Source of the DNA: Margaritispora aquatica
Lineage: Eukaryota > Ascomycota > Leotiomycetes > Helotiales > Discinellaceae
DNA: 64,000 nucleotides
Assembly: GCA_007644065.1 (NCBI GenBank)
Contig: VJWN01000001.1
Coordinates: forward strand, 262,340 to 326,339
Direction of reading: 5' to 3'
The notes beneath the pieces were generated by a model. That model did not search any database. It saw only the letters and a list, made by a program, of their open reading frames with translations, and was not told where the DNA came from. A program made the position numbers and the translations under genes. Of the stretch, positions 9,908 through 18,032 are shown piece by piece. Position 1 is the stretch's first letter. Each line of letters opens with the position of its first letter.

Positions 9908-11464
9908 ATGTTTTCCACCTGGACGAAATCGTACCTTGGCGCTGCTGTTACTGCTACTGCTAGTTATTTCGATACGAGCAAGACGAGACGAACCCGGGAG
10001 AATGAGAATGGGAATGGGGACGTGAATGTGATTGCGAATGTGAATGTGCATGTGCATGAGCGTTCTCCTGAAGCACAACCACACTCCAATCCACGCCCAG
10101 ATGCAAAAGCAAAGAAAACCGCAGAATCATCACGATGGTCAGGCGCAACATTCGTCGCACCACCCACCTATCCAGGTCCAGGAAACACAACCGACAAAAC
10201 CCACACGACGCTAGCGGAGGATAAGGTGCTGGACTTGGACTCGCACTTGGATTTGGACATCACGTATCTCGGCGATGGGTGGGAGACGGGCAGGATGGAC
10301 GTGCTGATGCTGAGGGATGGGTTGTGTGTTATTCGTGAGTCGGGTGGATATTTTTCTGCTTCGACTTCTGAGAATGAGAAGCGTGAGAACTCTAAGTGTT
10401 CGTTCGTACATACGCCTGATAGCAGGTCTAAGTCTGATGCGAACGCCTACTTTAATTCTGACTCCAACTCGAACTCTGCCTCAACATCATCGTCCCCATC
10501 ATCACCAGCTATGCCCTCAACGCCAAGCTCCGAACCAAGTACAAGTACAAACACAAGCACAGTTCAAAGTCCACACAGCAGTAACAAGCCCAACAAGCCC
10601 AACACACCCAGCAGCACACCCAACGGCTACGGCGGAATGGGCCACGCCCTCGACATCGCGCTCGAGCAGGCGCTGGATCGCAACGCAAACGCAGGTATGA
10701 GCGTGAACATGGATGGCACGCCGGATCTCGAGGCTGAGAAGGAGAGGTTTAGCAGGAGGATGCGGGAGAGGGGCAGGGAGAAGGGCTTCGCGGCTTGGAT
10801 GGCGCTGGGTGAGGATCCGTTTGTTAAGTGGGGTGGGTGGATGGGGGAGGGGGAGAGGGAGGGGGAGAGGGTGGAGAGAGAAGTGGAGGGAGTTGTACAG
10901 AGGGAGGGGAGCGTAGTTGGGGATGGTGAGGAGGTGAATGAGGGTGAGGAGAATGTGGTAGTGGTAGAGAAGACAGGGGAGAAGGAGGAGACAGAGTGCA
11001 CATCGAGACGAGAGATTAACGACGTTGTGAATATGAACACGAGCGTGCATATACAGCCCGGACCTAACGATGAATCTACACCGGCAGAGCCAGGCGTATC
11101 AACCACCTACGATACGGCGACTGACGACACCGCCGGACGAGATCGCCCAATTGACGAAGATCCATTCGCTGATACGGTTGCGGTTGTGGTTGCGAATGCG
11201 GTTGCGAATCTAAATTTACGCATCAACGAGGATGATTCCACTGCACAGCCAGTAAGGCGCATGGGCTCAGCTGAGACGCATAGTTCGGAGGAGCGGGTGC
11301 AGGTGTCACTGATGGAGATGGAGAGGTGTGGGGAGAGATGTGGAGAGGATCTGTGTAAGGCGGAAACAAAAAAAGAGAACGTGTGTAAAGGAGAGAAAGA
11401 ACGAGGCGCGAAAAGGAAAAAACTAAAGAGACATTTGAAGTTGTTGAATTTTAGTCGTTCTTAG
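9908..11464 (+). CDS. Hypothetical Ser/Asn/Glu-rich protein
   Basis: A single open frame of 518 residues that I do not recognise. Most of it is low-complexity: an Asn/Val-rich part near residues 30-50, a Ser/Thr/Pro-rich centre, Glu/Gly/Val-rich stretches and a basic Lys/Arg C-terminus ending near KRKKLKRHLK. Two parts look ordered: about residues 103-150 (LGDGWETGRMDVLMLRDGL) and a charged helical segment near 270-310 ending in a Trp/Gly-rich motif (FVKWGGWMG). The start is the first ATG of the frame, after a CT-rich leader. Long antisense ORFs over it are shadows of biased composition. It is probably a real, fast-evolving gene. Confidence 0.6.
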   Translation: MFSTWTKSYLGAAVTATASYFDTSKTRRTRENENGNGDVNVIANVNVHVHERSPEAQPHSNPRPDAKAKKTAESSRWSGATFVAPPTYPGPGNTTDKTHTTLAEDKVLDLDSHLDLDITYLGDGWETGRMDVLMLRDGLCVIRESGGYFSASTSENEKRENSKCSFVHTPDSRSKSDANAYFNSDSNSNSASTSSSPSSPAMPSTPSSEPSTSTNTSTVQSPHSSNKPNKPNTPSSTPNGYGGMGHALDIALEQALDRNANAGMSVNMDGTPDLEAEKERFSRRMRERGREKGFAAWMALGEDPFVKWGGWMGEGEREGERVEREVEGVVQREGSVVGDGEEVNEGEENVVVVEKTGEKEETECTSRREINDVVNMNTSVHIQPGPNDESTPAEPGVSTTYDTATDDTAGRDRPIDEDPFADTVAVVVANAVANLNLRINEDDSTAQPVRRMGSAETHSSEERVQVSLMEMERCGERCGEDLCKAETKKENVCKGEKERGAKRKKLKRHLKLLNFSRS

Positions 11465-11764
11465 AGAGAGGTTTTGGTTTGGTGTGGAACTTGTTATCTA
11501 TATATAATTATAATCATATGATGTGATATGATATAAGTTGTTAAGTAATTACAGTTTGATAAAGGAGGTGCAGAGACTTCTGAATTTGGCTGAATACAGA
11601 TGAGTTTAGGAAATTATAGGATTAGTTGCGGCGTGATTTTGATTGTAATGGTGAGATTCTAGGTTTGGCTTTGGGTAAGTGAGCCGGTGTAAGCGGCTTG
11701 GGGGTTTCAGCAGTTTGCGAGAACGATACTTTGGTGGAGATTAAGTTAAATAAAACAAATAAGA

Positions 11765-11985
11765 TTATTAGCTAGGTTCAAAGACTCGGATCCAGTCGAG
11801 AGACACCCTTTTCGCAGAACTCGACGTAGATACACGACGGCATCACAACACCTCGAAGGGTGGCTATCAACCCAAGCCTCACCCTAGCCATCGTCGACCA
11901 CTAGACTACAATATTTCAGTTACGTGTCGAGGACTTGAGTGTGGGCCTACCCTGAGGTAGGCTTCGAGGCATCATATCAATATCA
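11765..11985 (-). other. Structured non-coding segment, possible Pol III-type or SINE-like element
   Basis: It contains a stem with GCCTACC at 11945-11951 and GGTAGGC at 11956-11962 (7 bp, 4-nt loop), and a second inverted repeat pairing TGGCTA (about 11870) with TAGCCA (about 11890). On the minus strand TAGTCTAGTGG (about 11900) fits a tRNA box A consensus, but no good box B follows. It stands out from the AT-rich flanks. A function is not demonstrated. Confidence 0.25.
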
Positions 11986-12512
11986 ATATCACCTCCCATC
12001 ATTTGCATCTCCGGCATAACTGAGCCAAAGGAACGGGGAGGATGAGGTTGTAAGGTGGTTGTGAGCGAGTTCAGTACGAGCGAGGAAACAGTTATACCAT
12101 TACCATTGGGTAGATGGGTGTTGGTTGTTATATACGACGTAATATTGAATTATACACAGGCTCGACAGCGCTGTACAGTGGATGGTCCATTGGTTCAATT
12201 CTCCTCGCAGCATCTTTCTTATCCAGCCTTATTTATACATATACGAACGAAATTCACTCTCCGAAAAATAAAAGCTGGCCCGAAAGATAATCTACATAGC
12301 TGATAATATACTGAGATTCTAATGTTAACTAAAATAATCGCTGAAAATGTTATATTGCTCTCAATTGAAGCAACTTCTGAGGCCTGTTTACTTTGTTAAG
12401 GGGCTCGCTAATCGAGTTCATGTTCGTGCCCTTCTTTTGGTCAAGTCAAGTCAGGTCGGTAGGTACCTTTCGCTGAAGAGACATATATTGAAAGAAAAAG
12501 TGCTTTGATAGC

Positions 12513-12529
12513 TTTTTTTTTTTTTTTTT
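12513..12529. repeat. Poly-T (poly-A on the minus strand), 17 nt
   Basis: An uninterrupted run of 17 T. It could be a retroposition tail on the minus strand, but no flanking target-site duplication was seen. Confidence 0.9.
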
Positions 12530-13002
12530 GCAGACAACGTGAATTTCTGGAAATTGCGGTATCTATTTAGAAATTTTAAGCAAAGGCTATGTTCGCGAAA
12601 TAATTTGGGATTTCTTCGTCGTAGATTACTTATCTTTGAGGTCAAGGAGGACTGCAACACTTCGCAAGAAATGCACGAAGGAGTGGTGGAATCTATTTGA
12701 ATCACGACAACTTGAATTGTTATCGGTAATCTCAAATAGTAATTAATATACTCAAGTTCTAGTCATCGTGGGAACGTTGCATTATGAACCGTGCTAAGCC
12801 GATATTTGGTAACAGCAATGAAGACAACATAGATGTGAAAAGGTATATCTGGAACATGTCTTTCGGTTATACCCTCGTGTTACTTACCTGTATCACATTG
12901 ACAGCTTGACTTGTTTGGCAGCATTATAATTCAGACACAAGTGAGTAAGTGATATTTAGAACAACCATAACTTCTACCCTTCCACACTTCATCCTAACCA
13001 TC

Positions 13003-13940
13003 TCATTTCCTCCTCAACTCAAGATCAACCACCCACGGTTTATTCTTTGGCTCGTTCTCCCCATCCATAATAGCAGCATTAACCATCAACGTCTCCCTCC
13101 CCCTCACAACACCCCAATCCCTCGAAGACTCAGGATACATATTCCCCACCACCCTCAGCATACCCTCCACCTCCCTCTTATTGCTCAAGTCCTTCCCCTT
13201 ATCCCACGTCACCATCCGCGCGCCATTTACCTCATGTATATGCCCAAAGCAGTGGGGCAGAGGCTTTGCCCTCCTCGCTGCGTGGAGCAAGTTCGCACAG
13301 CCTACATTACCGTCAAGGCAGGCGTCGAGGATGTATTTTGGCGGGCCATGAGTCATAATTATATCGACTCCGTCATTGCCAAAATCGGGAATGAGGTTAC
13401 TGGCTATGGAGCTGACACCATTTGTAGTCTGAGCTTGGGTATTGAAGCGATCTTCCCCACGCGAGTAGAGAAATGCGAGACATAGATCCTGAAGCTCGCG
13501 CCGGATTTGAGCGTGAATTTATGTGTTCCTTCCGTGAGATAGGTGACGCCGCTCTCTGGCCAGGTGGTCAGTCATGAGCTGTATTGCTTTCTCATGGTCT
13601 TCTGGCTTGTGGACTTCAGAGTCGAAGTGTGTTTTGAAGTACTCTGGGTCCAGGTCTAGATCGTGGTTTCCTGCTATGATGAGCTTGAGTTCCGAGGGGA
13701 TATTGCCTAGCACTTCGAGACTTGCAGTCAGTGGTGTGGATGTATTGGGAGAGAGGTGTGGTAGTGGTATTTACTCAAGCATTTTCTATGTTCTGATATG
13801 CCGCCTTTTGGGGTTATGTCACCACAGTGAAGGACAACATCGACTTTCGGAGTAGGTAGACGTAGCAAAGGAGGTTTGTCATATTTTCTGGTGAATTGAA
13901 ATCCATGAGTGTCTGACAAAATTAGAAATCGTGTCGACAT
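13003..13940 (-). pseudogene. Calcineurin-like metallophosphoesterase (MPPED-type), frame-disrupted
   Basis: The encoded parts match small fungal metallophosphoesterases related to the MPPED1/MPPED2 group. The start at 13940 gives MSTRFLILSDTHG with the first metal motif (SDTHG), then HCGDIT; intron 13774-13713 joins exon 1 to exon 2, which carries GNHD. The frame then breaks near 13555: an AGAGAG tract appears 2 nt short, so reading ends at a TAA near 13520. In the next frame the expected residues resume (ESGVTYLTEG) until about 13465, where roughly nine residues normally found between IYxS and AFLYSRG are missing and the frame returns to the original one. The 3' part keeps THGPP and FGHIH and runs to 13003. 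With two lesions, no full product is possible. Sequencing error is conceivable for the first lesion, less so for the second. Confidence 0.75.
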
Positions 13941-14634
13941 GTTATGGTCGACGATGAGTTTATGGTGTTGACTGGTGAGTTCTTGATATTGTAAGAGATG
14001 TACTATGGAATAAAAGTGCGCCTTTGGTACATAATGCGCTTTGGTTAAGCACAAAAAAGATTGAGTTTCAAGTTAGATAGGGAAAGAATTGGCAATAAGT
14101 TTTAGCATTGTAAAGGTTGCCCACTTAGTCCGAACTTCTGAGTCTGTCTGTGGAGTGAAGCCCAACCAAGCATGCAGGTGCAACCACTATACCTCGAAGA
14201 CAATCCTGCAATGTTCTTAGCGAAGTCACTTCTGTGCAGTAGATATCAGGCAGAAGCACTATTTGCATCTTAACAAGGACTTCATACCTCGGAAATTGAC
14301 CGTGAATCGCGTCTTTGCTAGATCACGAGGTAATGATAGGACTGAGAGTGAGCGCGAGACTAAAAGACAACCAAAATATATGAAGGATGATTGAGAGACT
14401 AAATGGTAAAGACTACAAGTTGAAGAAGCTCTTGCCGATGTTACCAAGTCAAATAAACTATAGACGAAAATCAAAGCGGCTCGCTTTATAATTCCCTTCA
14501 ACGGGGACTTTCAAACATTAGAGCATACAGTTGATTGCAAATCTATGTGCAGTATATAGTGTACATATCTACGTCTCTTACATGCCTATCATACAACACC
14601 GACGTGTGCCATGCCAAACATGCAATGCTCGCTC
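13941..14634. other. Intergenic region upstream of the phosphoesterase pseudogene
   Basis: The 3' end of GUF1 abuts this stretch on the right and the former promoter of the phosphoesterase lies at its left. I see no other gene in it. Confidence 0.6.
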
Positions 14635-16602
14635 TTACTTTGCCAAAAACTTCTGAAATGCCTCATGCTCAATAACAATATTCCCCACAGCCTTCAACTT
14701 CTTCCTTCCCTCCTTCTGCCTCTCCAACAACTTCCGCCTTCTACTCACATCCGCTGCGTGCAACTTGGCCAAGACATCCTTCCTGAACGGTTTGATCGTC
14801 TCTCGGGCCACCACACGTCGACCCGCTGTAGCTTGAATAATAATCTCAAACATCTGGCGATCAACGTGCTCCTTGAATTTCTTGACCCATTGCCGACCAA
14901 GACGATCAACTTGCGAAGTGTGCACCACACGAGCAACGGCATCAACAGGCTCTTTGTTGACGAGTAACTGCATCTTGACGATCGAGGAACGACGGAAGCC
15001 TGCATCTTCATAGTCTAATGATGCATAGCCCTTCGTGGCGCCCTTCAATTTGCCAAAGAAATCGTCGACAAGCTGTGAAAGAGGTAGGTCGTACTTTAGG
15101 ATGACTTGAGTAGCAGTGAAAAAGTTCAGTTCCTTCTGTTCACCTCTATTTGCTTCGCAAAGCTCAATCACCTTTCCTAAGTACTCTTCGGGCAAGGTAA
15201 TGGTAGCTGAGACATATGGCTCCTGAAGCTCAGCTATGCGGTCTCTTTGCACGTCTGAGTCGGGAAATTTGGCGGGATTGGCAATAATCTCCTCACGGCC
15301 ATCAGCATACAAAATCCGGAATGGTACGGTAGGGGGTGTGATGATGATACTTGCACCATGTTCTTGTCTAAGTCGGTCTTCGAAGACAGAGCAATGGAGC
15401 GTGCCTAAGAAACCTAGTCTCCAACCTGCACCGAGAGCTTCGGAGGATTCCTTGTGTAGTGTGACACTTCTGTCATTTAGTACGATTTGATTAATGGAGT
15501 CTTCTAGATGTCCAAAGTCGCTCTGGTCGATAGGGTAGGCAGAGACGAAGACCATTGACTTTGGTTCTTCAAAACCTGGGTAGGGCTCCACAAGTGCCTC
15601 TGATCCAACAGTTGTAAACGTATCTCCACTCAAAGCCTCCTGACTCTTCTTCATACCCGGGTTGAAGTAGATGTACCCCACTTGCCCAGCACGAATAACA
15701 GACTGAGGCGTTTGATGCGGGTACATGATTCCAACCTCACCAACAAAGTACTTCAGTCCTGTTGCAAAAGACACCACTTGATCTCCGGCCTTAACCTGCC
15801 CATCAAAGATTCTCACTAGCAAAATGACACCCTTGTAATTATCATACCAGGAGTCCACCAGGAGTAGCCGCAAAGGCTTCTTGTGGTCGCCAACAGGACA
15901 TGGTATCTGCCTTACCACCTCGGGCAATATGCTTGCCACATTAACACCAGTCTTCGCAGACACCAGTACCGCGTTCTCGGGCGCCAGCTCGAAAGCAGTC
16001 TGCATCTGTTCCAAAGCTCTCGGTGAATCCGCAGACGGAAGATCAATCTTGTTGATCACTGGCACCAGTGTTAGGCCTTGCGAGAATGCCAGATAGAAAT
16101 TTGCAACCGTCTGGGCTTGGACACCTTGACTCGCATCGACGAGTAGTAAAGCTCCTCCACAAGATGCATATGACCTCGACACCTCAGCCCTAAAGTCCAC
16201 ATGGCCGGGTGTATCTACAAGATGTAGTAGGTAATCCTCTCCCTCATGCTCGTACAGCATTGAACACGTCTGCGCCTTCACTGTAATGCCTCGCTCGCGC
16301 TCCACATCCAGCTTATCCAGAATCTGCTTATTGCCCCCTGCCTCAATGGTGCCCGTCAGCTCCAGCAAACGATCCGAGAGCGTGGATTTCCCATGGTCGA
16401 CATGAGCTACTATACAGAAGTTCCTGAATCGCTCGATTGGGATGGCAGCTATGCGCTTCTCAAGTTGGCCGACCACCTTCGAGGGTGCGGCATATCGAGC
16501 TATAGATGTCGAGAACGCTCGGCTTTGGGAGAAAAACTGAGACGCATATTGAGCTCGGATCGAGCTAGGGAGCCGGAGGAGTGACAATGGACATCGCTGC
16601 AT
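14635..16602 (-). CDS. GUF1: Mitochondrial translation factor Guf1 (EF4/LepA GTPase)
   Basis: An intron-free gene for 655 residues, normal for fungal Guf1. The first 35-40 residues are Arg/Ser-rich without acidic residues, a mitochondrial presequence. GTPase motifs are complete: G1 AHVDHGKS (66-73), G2 region [11 protein letters not shown] (101-111), G3 DTPGH (130-134), G4 NKID (184-187) and G5 SAK (215-217). EF4-type domains follow, and the C-terminus holds the LepA-specific basic region. EF4/LepA acts on mitochondrial ribosomes and supports accurate elongation, especially under stress. It is divergent from MAD2, with 185 bp between start codons. Confidence 0.97.
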   Translation of the reverse strand: MQRCPLSLLRLPSSIRAQYASQFFSQSRAFSTSIARYAAPSKVVGQLEKRIAAIPIERFRNFCIVAHVDHGKSTLSDRLLELTGTIEAGGNKQILDKLDVERERGITVKAQTCSMLYEHEGEDYLLHLVDTPGHVDFRAEVSRSYASCGGALLLVDASQGVQAQTVANFYLAFSQGLTLVPVINKIDLPSADSPRALEQMQTAFELAPENAVLVSAKTGVNVASILPEVVRQIPCPVGDHKKPLRLLLVDSWYDNYKGVILLVRIFDGQVKAGDQVVSFATGLKYFVGEVGIMYPHQTPQSVIRAGQVGYIYFNPGMKKSQEALSGDTFTTVGSEALVEPYPGFEEPKSMVFVSAYPIDQSDFGHLEDSINQIVLNDRSVTLHKESSEALGAGWRLGFLGTLHCSVFEDRLRQEHGASIIITPPTVPFRILYADGREEIIANPAKFPDSDVQRDRIAELQEPYVSATITLPEEYLGKVIELCEANRGEQKELNFFTATQVILKYDLPLSQLVDDFFGKLKGATKGYASLDYEDAGFRRSSIVKMQLLVNKEPVDAVARVVHTSQVDRLGRQWVKKFKEHVDRQMFEIIIQATAGRRVVARETIKPFRKDVLAKLHAADVSRRRKLLERQKEGRKKLKAVGNIVIEHEAFQKFLAK

Positions 16603-16787
16603 TTGGTTGTGGGCTTGAGGGTGGAAGTGCTGAGCTTTTGAGGTGGTGTTTAAAAAAAAAGTCTGGTTGGAAAGGGAGATGCGGCGGAACCTACCGAGTG
16701 CCGGTCACTACAGCAACCCGGTAAATAATTTTGAATGTCATTGAAGCTCTTCAGATAATTGATACTGTAACGACGCTTGCAATCAAG
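16603..16787. promoter_or_regulatory. Shared divergent promoter of GUF1 and MAD2
   Basis: Only 185 bp lie between the GUF1 start (16602, minus) and the MAD2 start (16788, plus). It contains an A-rich run (about 16653-16661) and no clear TATA box. Both promoters and 5' leaders must fit here or overlap. Confidence 0.7.
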
Positions 16788-17744
16788 ATGGCAGAACGAG
16801 AGAAAGAGAAATCAAAGGTCCATAAGCTGTCGCTGAAGGGTGAGTTTATCCAGTTGTTTTCTGGGCACTTTCTAACTTGAAATAGGGTCTTCAAAGCTCG
16901 TTGCGGAATTTGTACGTCTAGAAGCTTCAGGATTCTTGAAGGGTCACTAATAGCTGTCTGCAGTTCAACTACTCCATAAACACAATCCTGTGGGTACCTT
17001 TCTATGTGAGAATCAAGAGAATAACTAACTTTTCCAGCTTTCAGAGAGGTGTCTACCCCGCCGAAGACTTCACAGCGTACGCCCCTCCTCACCCCTCCAA
17101 AACCCCCACAGCTCCATTTCTAACTGCGTTCGCAGAGTCAAGAAATATGGCCTCACGATGCTTGTCTCCTCGGACGACCAAGTCAAAGCCTACATCAAGA
17201 AGATCATGTCCCAGCTCAACGAATGGATGATAGGCGGGAAGATCTCCAAACTAGTCGTGGTCATTACCAGCAAAGACACAGGAGAGCACCTTGAACGATG
17301 GCAGTTCGATGTTAGTTTCTTTCTCCCTAGGCTTTTCTCTCCACCGTACTAAGAACCCAACCACAGGTTCAAATATTCGCCAAGCCCTCTAAATCCTCCA
17401 AGTCCTCCTCACGTTCCAAAACTACCGACAAAGAAAACGTCCCCTCAACCGCAGCACCAACATCCGCACCCGCCCCTCCAGCCGAGAAGACGGAAGCCGA
17501 GATCCAAGCCGAGATCCAGTCTATTTTCCGGCAGATCACGGCCTCGGTCACGTTCCTCCCACAGTTGGAGGGAGACTGCACGTTCAATGTACTGGTATAT
17601 GCGGATGCTGATAGTGATGTGCCGATGGAGTGGGGAGATAGCGATGCCAAGGAGATTGTGAATGGGGAGAAGGTGCAGTTGAGGAGTTTTAGCACGACGA
17701 GTCATAAGGTCGATACGCTCGTTAGCTATAGGCAGAGTGACTGA
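16788..17744 (+). CDS. MAD2: Spindle assembly checkpoint protein Mad2 (HORMA domain)
   Basis: Mad2 is the HORMA protein that binds Mad1 and Cdc20 and restrains APC/C until kinetochores attach. Six exons join in frame: 16788-16839, 16886-16911, 16964-16989, 17038-17076, 17136-17310 and 17367-17744, giving 231 residues. Family hallmarks are present: the NTILFQRGVYPAEDF segment, YGLTML, LVVVI, GEHLERWQFD, FRQITASVTFLP and the C-terminal safety-belt region LRSFSTTSHKVDTLVSY. Compared with the roughly 205-residue human protein, the extra length is mainly a Ser/Lys/Pro-rich linker at about residues 112-155, which contains KENVP (KEN at 128-130). The five introns are 46-59 bp. The N-terminus and splice joins fit homologues well. 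Confidence 0.95.
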
Positions 17745-18032
17745 TGGGGCTCCAGTGAGAGCTCGCGATGGGTGAAGTTAAGAGGGGAAAGGAAAGCCTA
17801 CAGCGGCGTAATGATTGTTATGATAATTTGCAGTTTAGCTTCTGGGTGGGAATTACTGGTTATGTGAACAAGGCGAACGGGCAGGCACTTTGGCGTCTTC
17901 ATGGCTAAATGTATCAAAGTGGATCATACATTTCGGTTCTATCGACTCTACTTGTCTTGGAAATTCTCTATAATTGTTGTACATTTTGTACATCCCACAA
18001 TTCTATACACCTATCATACAGCTATATTCAAC

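Larger units (their letters stand above)
11465..13002. other. Intergenic region with structured segment and poly-T run
   Basis: No coding sequence is supported. At about 11765-11985 there is a moderately GC-rich segment with nested inverted repeats (separate entry). A run of 17 T lies at 12513-12529. The rest is AT-rich. Confidence 0.55.

Noticed and set aside
10517..11106. Long antisense ORFs over the gene at 9908
   Set aside because: Shadows of low-complexity coding sequence (reverse of Glu/Gly-rich codons gives Ser/Pro/Leu).
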